Source: Diplonema japonicum
Taxonomy: Eukaryota; Euglenozoa; Diplonemea; Diplonemida; Diplonemidae
DNA: 64,000 bases
NCBI GenBank assembly: GCA_964019335.1
Contig: OZ025670.1
Location: forward strand, 1-64,000
Direction: 5' to 3'
Below the pieces are notes generated by a model. The model was not told where the DNA came from. It was given only the letters and a program-made list of their open reading frames with translations, and searched no databases. Both the position numbers and the translations under genes were made by a program. Positions within the stretch are counted from its first letter, which is position 1; each line of letters begins with the position of its first letter. Below are positions 55,120-64,000 of the stretch, one piece after another.

Positions 55120-56961
55120 ATGCACGAGAATAGGCTGCTTGTGGGGATGGAAGTGGAGATTAACAAGCTGCAACGTGGCAGAGTAGCTGAAGATCGTGAG
55201 GACGGCTACGTAGTACTGCTTGATGACGGTTCTGCTGAGTTAGTGCAGGGGGAGAACATGGTGCCCGTTCCTTGCTCGAGCTGTGGTGCTGATTTGTACA
55301 CAATGAGGGAACTGTTGCAAAGAGCAGACCTGGAAAAAGAGCAGCTGACCCAAGACCTGGAACGCGTGAAGGGGGTTGCTGAGGTGCGTGCTACGGAAGC
55401 GGTGGTCTTGCAAGAAGAGCTGCGCAGTGTGCGGGCACAGCTAGCTGAAGCTCAACATGCTGCCAGTTCACGCTTAGCCGAAATGGAGGCAAACCTCCAC
55501 GGGATGGTGGAGGAACAGGTAACACAGGCGCTACTTGAGATGGACGAAAAGGAGGATGATGAAAACGAGAAAAGAGTAACTGAAGCCGAGGAAAAGGCAA
55601 GAAAGGCCGAGATCGAAGTAGCAAGACCTCTCACGAAGTTGAAAGCGTGTGGCGATGCAGCGCATGCTTGTACCTTAGCTGCAAGAAAGGCATACCAGAA
55701 ACTGTGCGAAGCATATGAACAACACAGTTTTTTCGTTGCTGCAGACAACATGCATGGCGGAGCTCTTCCGAGGCTCACTCCCGAATTCGTCCTACTAGTG
55801 CAGAAGAGACGCCTGAGAGCCATTTCCTCACACCTTTCTGAATCGCTCATCCAACTCAATTCAGCTCACGATTGGACGGCACAAACTTGCGAACTCTCAG
55901 GGAGACCGCGGCCAGCGGACTTGCCGCCCCAGCCTTTGCCCCTACCTCCTGTTGTGATTGACCCGGAGCTGATGAAGATGATGAAAGAGGAAGAGGAGAA
56001 CGCTGCAAATGATGAGAAAGCCGCTCAGGAAAAAGAGAAGGAAAACAACCTCCGCTGCACAGCAATGCAGCGGTACATGGGAACTCCCCAGGAGCTGAAG
56101 GTGCTCCCGTACACAGGAAAGACACATCTGATCAGCGTGTGCTTGGACTACAAAGGGTCACGCAGCCCGCTGAACTGCACCGTCGACGGGAATAGGATTG
56201 TGTCCTTGGCAGCTGCATGTGGTGTGAAGGATATCGTGAAGATATATGACGACGGGAGCAGTGAGCTGTGGCCCGATAGGCGGACAGTCGTGGACACCAT
56301 TCGGAAGGTGGGTGCACGCTGTAAACCGGGTGACTTCTTTGTGCTACATTACTCAGGGCATGGCGGGCAGGTGGAGGACTTGGACGGTGATGAGGAGAGT
56401 GGTTTCGACCAGACACTAGTACTGCGCAAGAAGAACGGAGAGACCGAGGACCTCGTAGATGACGACCTGGCACTACTTTTAGCGAAAGCAGCACATCCCA
56501 GTGTAGGGCTTCTTGTTCTGGCAGATGCCTGCCACTCAGGCACCGTGATGGACCTGAGCAAAGATTCACTGTGGGAAGGGAACAGACAGGTGGTGTCCAT
56601 GGCAGGCTGTCAAGACGCGCAATGCAGCCAAGACACAGGTGATGGTGGTGCAATGACAAATGCCTTCCTTAAAGTCATGAAGTCAAAGAACTGTCGCGAC
56701 TTGCGCAGAAAGAGGAGGTGCTCCGTTCAATGGGTTTTCAACAGGATGGTAGAGAGCATTAAGCAGCCACAGAATGTGAACTACAACGACAGTGATGACG
56801 AGGAGTGGCCTGAAGACATTGTGCCCGACCTTGACGATACCTCCGATGTGGACTACGAGGACATCCTCATGTCAGCCATTTATGGTATTGACCCAGGGCA
56901 GGACATGACACTCAGCTGGTGTGCAGGATGTGACCCAACAACAGTCTGCTTTCCTTTCTAA
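55120..56961 (+). CDS. Metacaspase with Tudor-like and coiled-coil N-terminus
   Basis: 613 residues, one exon. Residues 8-45 (GMEVEINKLQRGRVAE, then YVVLLDDGSAELV) resemble a small Tudor/SH3-like barrel. About 65-160 is coiled coil and 160-330 helical. The peptidase C14 domain starts near 345. Both catalytic residues are present: His414 in HYSGHGG and Cys471 in DACHSGT. Metacaspases cut after Arg or Lys, usually with calcium. An acidic insert (about 555-585, DSDDEEWPED) precedes the end. The N-terminal extension is far longer than the short prodomain of type I enzymes. The start ATG is seven bases after AGCCTCCAG. Confidence 0.88.
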   Translation: MHENRLLVGMEVEINKLQRGRVAEDREDGYVVLLDDGSAELVQGENMVPVPCSSCGADLYTMRELLQRADLEKEQLTQDLERVKGVAEVRATEAVVLQEELRSVRAQLAEAQHAASSRLAEMEANLHGMVEEQVTQALLEMDEKEDDENEKRVTEAEEKARKAEIEVARPLTKLKACGDAAHACTLAARKAYQKLCEAYEQHSFFVAADNMHGGALPRLTPEFVLLVQKRRLRAISSHLSESLIQLNSAHDWTAQTCELSGRPRPADLPPQPLPLPPVVIDPELMKMMKEEEENAANDEKAAQEKEKENNLRCTAMQRYMGTPQELKVLPYTGKTHLISVCLDYKGSRSPLNCTVDGNRIVSLAAACGVKDIVKIYDDGSSELWPDRRTVVDTIRKVGARCKPGDFFVLHYSGHGGQVEDLDGDEESGFDQTLVLRKKNGETEDLVDDDLALLLAKAAHPSVGLLVLADACHSGTVMDLSKDSLWEGNRQVVSMAGCQDAQCSQDTGDGGAMTNAFLKVMKSKNCRDLRRKRRCSVQWVFNRMVESIKQPQNVNYNDSDDEEWPEDIVPDLDDTSDVDYEDILMSAIYGIDPGQDMTLSWCAGCDPTTVCFPF

Positions 56962-57032
56962 CCTGTATTTTTTGTACACTGTACTTTTATTTTTCTTAGT
57001 GATAACAGCAAATACCCCCCTACAGTATCATC

Positions 57033-59408
57033 ATGGGAGGCAACTCTGTCGCAAGCCAATGGCACTCCGCCTTGCAACTAGCAGTTGCATACTACGCAGC
57101 AGTTTTGTGGTTCAACGATGGGCTTCTTGGTGTGTGGAAGGACACCCTGAGGCATGAGTACTTAGTTATCTCTGACTTCCTGTTGGAGAAAAAGATCATT
57201 CCGAATGAAGAGGTGGGTGAGAGGTGGCCTGCTGTTATGGCTGTTGCTGGGTGGCACACAGCTGTCATTATCGCAGGCCTCGTAACGGGCAACACTTTGA
57301 AGCGCATGAGAGTCTGGGTTGGGATGCTGCTGTGGATGGCCATCAGCGCACTTGCCGCCACATGCATGTTCTTCGTCCTGCAGGAGAGTTACGAGTCTAA
57401 CGAGGGGGGGATGCTTGCATTGGCTAAGGCTATGTACTGGCCTACTGACATCGAAGACTCGTCATTTTACTTCTCAGCTCTTGGGTCCGGCACAATGCTG
57501 GTTTGGTACTGGGTAGCCATCCTCCTTGCTACAATGGACCCAGAAGACGAGGGTCTTGCATCTGCAGTGGTCGCAAGGTACCTCCCTAGAATTGTAGGCT
57601 TCTACATCCTGAGTCTTGTATTCTTCAGGTTCGGGTGCGTTCCCTTGTGGAATACCTTCGGCGAGTACAGCCCGCTGAGCTCCACGTTGCATGCTGAAGC
57701 AAACCTGTCAGGGAGTATCTCTTCGCTGACAAAACTTGCAAGTGTCACGCACACATTGGTGTTGGTGATGGGCTGTGTCTGCTGCAGCATTACCAACTCT
57801 ATTATCAGGAAAATGCCGTGCTCACCGCAGGGCGTCAAGAGCAGGATTGCTGTGAGCAACATCATGGTGCTGGCCATGTTGTGTCTGACCTTCATTGCCA
57901 TCTTCGCGCAATGGGTGCTCTTCGCACTGGCGAACGATGTGTCGCACGTGGTTGAGTTTGCTAAATCTTTCGTCAAAGCAGACGCCGTGCAGGCGACTAG
58001 CGACGGCAACTGGTCTGAGGTGCACACGCTGGTGCTGTTCTCCTACACAACATGGTTCGCAGGAGGTGTGCTCTTCGAGCAGGCATGGAGCGGCTCTGCA
58101 ACTAACGAAGTACCCACGAGCACGGCAGGCCCTCAAGCAGGCATGTCGCTTGCATCTTTCGCAATCACGCTTATCCTCATTGCCCTCCCCATTGCATGGA
58201 GGGGTGGTGCTCTTGGTGCAGTCGGCCTTGTTATCCTTCTTTGGCCGCAAGCGGCCCTTGCCAACCATGAGAAGTATAAGTGGGGCAAGGCTGCTCAGAA
58301 GGACGCTTTCAAGCAGTGCTCGTTCGACAAGGCGGCAGCTGACTGCCCTCGCACGGGCGATCAGTACCTCATCATCGGCGTCGGTTTCGTCGGCATCAAG
58401 TTGGTTGAGAAGCTGCTGGCAAGGGGTGAGACGAAGATAAGGTGCTTCGACATCGTGCCAAAGAACCCCTTCGAGAACAACCCCAATGTACAGTACATCA
58501 GAGGGGATGTGACCAAGATGGACGACCTGCAGTCCGCCTGCAAAGGAGTCCAGACCGTCATCACCACCTTTGCTGTCATCAGGTTCTGGGAGAGGCTCAA
58601 CTACCAGGCTGCATTAAACTACAAAATCAACACTGAAGGGACTAGGAACGTGATCAAAGCGTGCAAGGACCAGAAGGTGAAGTTCTTGGTGCAGACGAGC
58701 ACATCTAACGTGATGGCAACGCCCATCTACAACAAGCCGGGGATGGACGAGGAGTCTCCGCTTGTCACAAGAGAGACATGCCACAACCACTACGGGTGGA
58801 CCAAGGCTCTGGCAGAGACCGCTGTGAGGGAAGCAAACTGCAAAGAGATGAAAACGGTAGCGATCAGGCCTTGCAGTGGGGTGTTCGGTGTGAACGACAA
58901 GAACGCGATCGATAGGTTCCTCACCAACCGCTGCATGGCTGTGACATTCCCCCGTGACAGGATCGACTGGGTGTTTGTTGAGAATGTAGTGTTGGGGCTC
59001 TTGAAGGGTGAGGCCAGGCTGCAGGACGGCACCCCAGGGGTGGCAGGAGAGGCCTTCAACATCACCAACGGCCAGATATTGTCCTACTGGGAGCTTGCTG
59101 AAGGGTTCCATCATTACTACAACAACTGGAGCTATGTCATGATGAGGTGCCCGGACCTGTTCTTGAAGGTGCTCGCTAGGATTGTGGAGTTCATCACGTG
59201 GGCTACCAAGGGCAGGGTCACTGGGGCTCTCCTGGGCATTGACTTCCTTACACCTGCAACGCTTATCACAGCAGCAATGGAGTTCTCTTGTACATCGGAG
59301 AAGGCGCGCAAGAGACTGAACTACGTACCTGCCTACACTATCGAGGAAGGCCTCCAGAAGTGCGCTGCCATCCTCCGTGGCGAATACGTCGAGAGCAAGC
59401 AGGAATGA
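57033..59408 (+). CDS. Polytopic membrane domain fused to 3-beta-HSD-like SDR
   Basis: 791 residues, one exon. Residues 10-410 hold about nine hydrophobic segments (for example WVGMLLWMAISALAATCMFF; VGFYILSLVFFRFGCV; LAMLCLTFIAIFAQWVLFAL). From about 440 an extended SDR of the 3-beta-hydroxysteroid/sterol-4-carboxylate dehydrogenase type follows: the NAD(P) loop GVGFVGIKLV, the Asp of CFDIV, and the catalytic YGWTK (Tyr587, Lys591). The soluble half probably oxidises a sterol or related lipid at the ER. The membrane half matches nothing I know and may bring substrate or anchor the enzyme. No frame break separates the halves. Codon use is strongly biased to G/C-ending codons, as in well-expressed genes. 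Confidence 0.82.
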   Translation: MGGNSVASQWHSALQLAVAYYAAVLWFNDGLLGVWKDTLRHEYLVISDFLLEKKIIPNEEVGERWPAVMAVAGWHTAVIIAGLVTGNTLKRMRVWVGMLLWMAISALAATCMFFVLQESYESNEGGMLALAKAMYWPTDIEDSSFYFSALGSGTMLVWYWVAILLATMDPEDEGLASAVVARYLPRIVGFYILSLVFFRFGCVPLWNTFGEYSPLSSTLHAEANLSGSISSLTKLASVTHTLVLVMGCVCCSITNSIIRKMPCSPQGVKSRIAVSNIMVLAMLCLTFIAIFAQWVLFALANDVSHVVEFAKSFVKADAVQATSDGNWSEVHTLVLFSYTTWFAGGVLFEQAWSGSATNEVPTSTAGPQAGMSLASFAITLILIALPIAWRGGALGAVGLVILLWPQAALANHEKYKWGKAAQKDAFKQCSFDKAAADCPRTGDQYLIIGVGFVGIKLVEKLLARGETKIRCFDIVPKNPFENNPNVQYIRGDVTKMDDLQSACKGVQTVITTFAVIRFWERLNYQAALNYKINTEGTRNVIKACKDQKVKFLVQTSTSNVMATPIYNKPGMDEESPLVTRETCHNHYGWTKALAETAVREANCKEMKTVAIRPCSGVFGVNDKNAIDRFLTNRCMAVTFPRDRIDWVFVENVVLGLLKGEARLQDGTPGVAGEAFNITNGQILSYWELAEGFHHYYNNWSYVMMRCPDLFLKVLARIVEFITWATKGRVTGALLGIDFLTPATLITAAMEFSCTSEKARKRLNYVPAYTIEEGLQKCAAILRGEYVESKQE

Positions 59409-60387
59409 TCCAAGTGTCGTGATCGGCACTTTCGTTGTGTACCCCAATAGCAATGTGGCGTTCTTTCCCCTTTTTTTTTTCATTTGATCTTCTCCTCATT
59501 CCCTTTTCCTTTTTCTTTTCACCCCTTGTGCATGCACTGTTGCAGTTGGCAGACGACTTCTGGCTAAATGCCCGGGCAAACCTTACTAACAGCCCCATAT
59601 TAGTCCTCAGCCCAAAGGTGTATGTATGCCCCAAGAAAACAGGAAAAAAAAGAAGGGAAAAAAACAAGCAAAAAAAAAAAAAAAAAAAAAAAAAGCAATG
59701 AAACTTTAAAAGAAACATAGTTTACACAATAATAACAAATACCTTTCTCGACTTTTTTTCCTCTTTCCCCCCCCCTTTTTTTTCTTTTCTTAAATCGGCT
59801 CGGATACTTAATAGTGTCTCACAGGGCCTGAGCACAGGTCCCCCATGTACCCGAGAGAGGGTACAGAAACATGGGATACAAAAAAAAAAGGAGGGTGTGT
59901 GTTATGTAATGGTGTTTTATGTTATTTTAATCGTTGATTCATAGTGTAAGCACTGCTTCTGGCACGAGTTTAAAGGGCCGGTTTCCTGGTGGTTGACACT
60001 CTATAGTCTTTTTTTTTTTTTTTTTTAATCTATTCATTCTTTGTTTTCCTTCGCGTTGTTCGATTGCTTTTGAACCTCCCCAGTGCCGTGAATCCCGCGT
60101 GTGGTGTGACTTCTCCGTGTTGGCGCACGGATGAACAGCCTCGTCAGTGAAAGTGCCGTTGTTCTCTTGTGCCACTCGTATTTCTCAATATTTTGCTGTA
60201 ATAACGAAAAAGTGCGGAGTTTTTTTTTCGGCACCTGGAAATGTTCTGTCCGGGTTCTTCTTAAAGGCCAGTTTTTTTTCTGGCCGACCCGGCGTCAGAC
60301 ATTATTCACTTTTTACAGTATTTTGTTTCTTTTCTCTATTTTTTTCCCTCTCTTCCATCTATTTATTTCCCCCATGCACTAGGTGAC
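59409..60387 (+). other. 979-base spacer with hairpin and A25 tract
   Basis: No gene is supported. It holds a 25-A run (59670-59694) and a hairpin: GTACCC 59847-59852 with GGGTAC 59859-59864, extended by CCCAT 59842-59846 with ATGGG 59871-59875 across a bulge. It has many T-runs, and a pyrimidine stretch ends in ATGCACTAG at 60382. Confidence 0.6.
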
Positions 60388-61803
60388 ATGCCTCTTACAG
60401 AGCTCGATGAGAAGCTTGTGGAGGAGATTGCTGCGAGCCACCCAAAGCTGACTTCCCTGTCTCTTAGAGACAATAAGCTGTCTGAGACGGGGAAGCACCT
60501 GAACACATTGCACCACCTCACAAAGTTGGACCTCAGCAACAATGTTTTGCACACTATAGCTGGTTTGAACCTCCCACGGTTGGCTGAATTAAAACTCAAG
60601 GGAAACCTCCTGCACAGCTTGGCGGGTATCGATGGCTGCCCAGCACTGGAGCTGCTTGACGTGAGCGATAACACGCTTGTCTCGTACGATGAATGCCGTG
60701 CGCTGCCCCGCCTGAGGCATCTGAAAAAAGAAGGCAACCCACTCAGCATTGCTGTTCCTGAGCTCTGCTTGCTGCTGCCCTCCCTCCAAATAATAGACGA
60801 CGTGCATCTCAGTGCCCCCCCCGACGATGCCCGTGTAGAAGACACGCTGCCCAGCTTTGCTAGCTGCACTGCATCAACAGATGTCAGCGTGAGCGCTGTG
60901 CTGCAGGAACTCGGCCTGTCCATGAAGGACGACCTGTCCTTTCCGTGCACACCACGAGACGATGTCTCATCCCTGCAAGGTTCACCAGGGACGGACTTCC
61001 TCTTGCCACATGTGGCGGAAATTATGGTGCCCCCAGATTTCGAAAGGACTATTGAAGGCAATTCGAGTAAAGAACCTGAACCTGAAACGGAAGTAAAACC
61101 AGATGAAACGGAACGGGTGACAACACCCACACGACAGGGTGTGGCAATCGGGATTGAGACCGACAAGATGGAGAAGGGCGACAAAAGTGTACAACACGTG
61201 CTTTCGGTGCAGCAGGCGGGGGTGCAGGTGCAGGCCACACACGTTTCACAAGAAGTGCAAGCGACCTCGAGTACAGCATGTGTAATGACGGAGACAGATG
61301 CCCCACAGATGAAGCAAAGGGGCACCAGTGCGATGGGTGTTGCTGCGAAAACAACCAGTACTCAAACAGATCCCGAGACACCGCCCGAGCCAGACACGGG
61401 CATGCTGGATATGATAAAAACCTGTCGTTGGGAGATAGAGGCTTCAGCAGCCAGAGTTACAGAAACGGAACACAAACTAGAACTAGCGAGAGAACATGTG
61501 GCGCTCTTGCAACGTGAGCTGTCCACATTGAAAGTGGACCATAGCACGCTGACGTGTACTTCTTCGTTACTTAAAGCAGAACTCCAAACAGCTGAGGAGG
61601 CTGCATTAGTCAGCCAACAGCTTAGCTCTCAGCGTGAGGCAGAGCTGGCAGAAAAGCAATCTGTTATCCATACACAACAATCCCTCATGCACACGCTCCA
61701 GACAGAGAAGAAATCCCTGCTTAGTGCCCTCGCTGTGTCCACACGGTGTGATGATCCAAATGCCGCTCTGTTGCTATCCGACACCTTGCTGGGCATGCCT
61801 TGA
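60388..61803 (+). CDS. Leucine-rich-repeat / coiled-coil protein
   Basis: 471 residues, one exon. About five SDS22-type leucine-rich repeats occupy residues 18-135 (LTSLSLRDNKLSETGKHL; LTKLDLSNNVLHTIAGL; LAELKLKGNLLHSLAGI). A low-complexity Thr/Glu-rich linker contains STQTDPE, an SxQTD-like motif. Residues about 345-460 are coiled coil. LRR plus coil with SQTD-like motif is typical of ciliary and centrosomal proteins (LRRC/axonemal type), but the exact family is not fixed. It starts five bases after GCACTAG. Confidence 0.75.
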   Translation: MPLTELDEKLVEEIAASHPKLTSLSLRDNKLSETGKHLNTLHHLTKLDLSNNVLHTIAGLNLPRLAELKLKGNLLHSLAGIDGCPALELLDVSDNTLVSYDECRALPRLRHLKKEGNPLSIAVPELCLLLPSLQIIDDVHLSAPPDDARVEDTLPSFASCTASTDVSVSAVLQELGLSMKDDLSFPCTPRDDVSSLQGSPGTDFLLPHVAEIMVPPDFERTIEGNSSKEPEPETEVKPDETERVTTPTRQGVAIGIETDKMEKGDKSVQHVLSVQQAGVQVQATHVSQEVQATSSTACVMTETDAPQMKQRGTSAMGVAAKTTSTQTDPETPPEPDTGMLDMIKTCRWEIEASAARVTETEHKLELAREHVALLQRELSTLKVDHSTLTCTSSLLKAELQTAEEAALVSQQLSSQREAELAEKQSVIHTQQSLMHTLQTEKKSLLSALAVSTRCDDPNAALLLSDTLLGMP

Positions 61804-61881
61804 TGTAGTTTGTTTTTCTCAAAACATCCATCATGTATTATTTTGTTCTACGTTCTCATTTTACTACACCACAGACCCACA

Positions 61882-63984
61882 ATGTCTTCATATGTCACTG
61901 AAGAGCAGCTGCGCCAGAAGCTCGATGCCGCCCTGCAGAGCGTGCGGACGGTGCTGCACCAGAACCGTGCCCCACAGTTCGCTGGGGACGTGCACCACCA
62001 GTACGAGGACAAGTTCCTGCTGGCAGAGTTTGTAACGCGGGCAGCGTGCGGCGCGGTGCTGAACTCCCTCGAGGTGTTGGGGCTGGACGGGGCGGGGCTG
62101 CGGCAGATGAAGGAGTGGAGCAGAACGAAGGCCGTGACGCTGGAGTTGCGACGAGAGGAGCAGTGCACGTTTGTCAGGAAGACATCGCGGGAGGAGGAGT
62201 CGAAGACGAAGCAGGTGACAAAGATTGCAGGGGTGAAGATGGAGAACAAAACGGTGACGACGATCGTGGAGTGGTTCTGGGACGTGGAGGTGAGCTGGGA
62301 GCTGTGCGCCTACAGTGGGACAGAGAAGGAGAAACGTGTGACGCTGGTGCGGAGGGAGGGGGCTGTGACGCAAGTGAAGACGCTGTCGGAGACGGCGCCG
62401 CACCCGAAGGTGGCGGTGAAGGATAGCATCGCATGTGAGGCGACGTGGCTACTGCAATGCCTGGACGAGGAGCTGAGGGTGGCGTTCAAGGTGAACAGGA
62501 ACGGAGAGGGCTGTCACACCCCAAGAAGGAACAAGGAAGTGGAGAGAGCGGTGGGCTGCCTGGAGCAGATGATGTTGTGGTGCAGCTCTATCGCAAGCTA
62601 CTTCGAGCACCACATCTTCCCGATACAGCAGAAGCACAACCTGGACCTCCCCTCTCTGCGGCAGGTGGAGAGGATCTTCGTCCCCGTGGTCCCCCTCTTG
62701 GAGGCGGTAGAGAAGAATGAGAAGGCGAAGGAGCAGCGGCTGCTAGAGGTACAGAAGGATGGAGGAGAGGAAAAGGAAGGTCAAGGACAAGCACAAGGCA
62801 AACACCTGACGGTGGTCGCTGCAACAAATGAGGAGGAGCAGAGCAAGTGCGCCCTCCCCTTGGGAGACCTGGAAGCCTTCTTGGGGGAGGAGAGGAGGGG
62901 GCTGGCGGAAAAGAAGGACCTGCTCGCGAAAACCTTCCCTGTGGGGGAGGGGGAAGGGAGCGGGAAGCAGGGGCTGATCACAACGGTGGAGGGCCTGCTG
63001 GTGGTGGTGGTGGGACACCTGCGGGAAATCGGGGAGCGGTATCTGCTGGGGGTGGGGTACATCGAGGGGCTGCTGAGGAAGCAGCTGGTGGGGGCGATCG
63101 GGAAGGAGGTAGGGTCCGAGGACTTCGGGGCGTACATGCGGTTCCACAACAGGAAGCTGTTCCAGGAGGAGGTGGGGCCGCGCGGGTTCTGCTACTCCGT
63201 GAGACGGGGGAAGCACAGCCCCGAAGGGGTGGTCAGCATCGAGGCGAAGAAGGGGATGGATTCGGAGCCTGTGGTGACGGTGGTGCGGCGACTGCCGAAG
63301 GTAGCGGGAGAGGGGACGATGCGGTTTGCACTGAACGCGGCAACGACAGTGTCGCTGGGCGGGGAAAGGTACGTGCACGCATACATCGGGCACAGGTTCT
63401 CGACGGAGGCGATGCCAGAGCTGGAGCTGGTGGCGAGGGCACGGCAGTTCAGCGGCTACATCCTGCTGTTGGGGAGGATCGGGGGCAGGGATTTGTTCCT
63501 CCCGCAGCACGCGATGCTGGTGCAGAACAAGGACGACCTGAAGATCCCCCTCATGCTGGACGAGATCCCCACCCCGCAGGAGTTCCAAGATGCGATCGAG
63601 TCCCTGTCCCCCGAGCAGCAGCGCTTTGCGCAGGCCTACCGCTCCATGCAGCTGGAAGCGACATTGTTCGCCGTGTGCGTCGTGCAAATCAAGCCACAGC
63701 TGGAGAGGGTCCTGAACCTTCCCCCCGACAGCCTCACCAAGGAAATCAAGCTCACCCAGGACCTTCTCCAACTCTTCATCGACTACCAGATCTCCAGCGA
63801 CCTCCTGGCCTTCAAAGCAGACCCCATGGAGGACGAGGACACCATACCGGGCACAAGGAAGCTGCACGAAGTTAAAGAACATGTCGCCGCCTTGCAACAG
63901 ATGCTGAAGCAGGCTAAAGAAGAAGAGATCGAGAAGGAACGGATGTCATGCGAAAGAATGATAATGAGGGGAAATACTGAAATA
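61882..63984 (+). CDS. Large conserved protein, C-terminal part off the window
   Basis: Open from the ATG at 61882, seven bases after CACCACAG, for 701 codons without a stop. GTATGT at 63985 looks like a donor, so the gene probably continues in another exon. The first 250 residues are mixed with many aromatic residues. About 500-570 looks like a folded domain. Residues about 540-640 (IPTPQEFQDAIESLSPEQQR, then FAQAYRSMQLEATLF) look highly constrained. I recall very similar segments in uncharacterised proteins of several protist groups. A charged helix closes the visible part. Third codon positions are extremely G/C-rich. No function is assigned. Confidence 0.75.
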
Positions 63985-64000
63985 GTATGTACCAGTTTAA
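63985..64000 (+). other. Probable 5' splice donor at window end
   Basis: GTATGTACCAGTTTAA follows codon 701 of the last gene. GTATG is the donor used by most introns in this window. The frame would otherwise stay open to the end. Confidence 0.45.

Noticed and set aside
62847-63875. 342-residue + strand frame rich in Gly and Ala
   Set aside because: Out-of-frame shadow of the gene starting at 61882. The composition is what GGN-rich codons give in frame +2.
62743-63897. 384-residue - strand frame rich in His, Pro and Leu near the end of the window
   Set aside because: Antisense shadow of a very G/C-biased + strand gene that is open throughout.
7991-64000. tRNA, rRNA or SL RNA gene
   Set aside because: I looked for cloverleaf-like and conserved rRNA motifs and an SL-type tandem unit in the spacers and saw none. 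A covariance-model scan would be decisive.

Overview
The window comes from a nuclear genome of a unicellular, flagellated eukaryote (a protist). The reasons are genuine spliceosomal introns (29-48 nt, GT...AG), the standard genetic code with all three stops in use, and eukaryote-only families: a CCDC22-like Commander subunit, WDR83/MORG1, a myotubularin with FYVE finger, a PAK-like kinase, an STK36/Fused-like kinase, a C2CD3-like centriole protein, a metacaspase and a PPR protein. I cannot name the species. Every supported gene lies on the + strand, spacers are often only 20-120 nt, and nearly every start codon is preceded within about 1-35 nt by a pyrimidine-rich YAG acceptor with no upstream exon. 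That combination points to polycistronic transcription with spliced-leader trans-splicing, as in Euglenozoa (a diplonemid-like genome would fit) or dinoflagellate relatives. This is inference, because no SL gene is visible here.

Layout. 1-7.4 kb is a repeat field with no intact gene: a large foldback element, dispersed copies of its arms in both orientations, minisatellites, long direct duplications, homopolymer tracts, and a broken relic of what looks like a virus- or Maverick-like structural gene. 7.47-15.3 kb holds an NTF2/SnoaL-like protein, a CCDC22-like protein, WDR83, a small membrane protein, a six-knuckle CNBP/HEXBP-like protein and two orphans. 15.4-23 kb holds an EF-hand/beta-helix fusion, the myotubularin and the PAK-like kinase. 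23.5-34.2 kb holds a DnaJ-AlgH(UPF0301) fusion, a PPR protein, a Tudor-like orphan and a 2,211-residue WD40/coiled-coil protein. 34.3-48.7 kb holds a GAF protein, a membrane alpha/beta hydrolase, a PDZ protein, an F-box-like protein, a two-membrane-segment protein, a C2CD3-like protein, an EF-hand/coiled-coil protein and a PP1 inhibitor-2-like protein. 49.7-64 kb holds the STK36/Fused-like kinase, an orphan, a metacaspase, a polytopic-membrane/SDR fusion, an LRR protein and a large gene that runs off the end.

Genes do not form a metabolic operon. Themes are cilium and centriole biology (C2CD3, STK36, coiled-coil, EF-hand and LRR proteins), endosomal and phosphoinositide traffic (CCDC22, myotubularin-FYVE), kinase and phosphatase signalling (PAK-like, inhibitor-2) and mitochondrial or RNA functions (PPR, DnaJ-AlgH, CNBP). 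Exon joins below were worked out by hand from reading frame and splice motifs. They have not been checked against transcripts.
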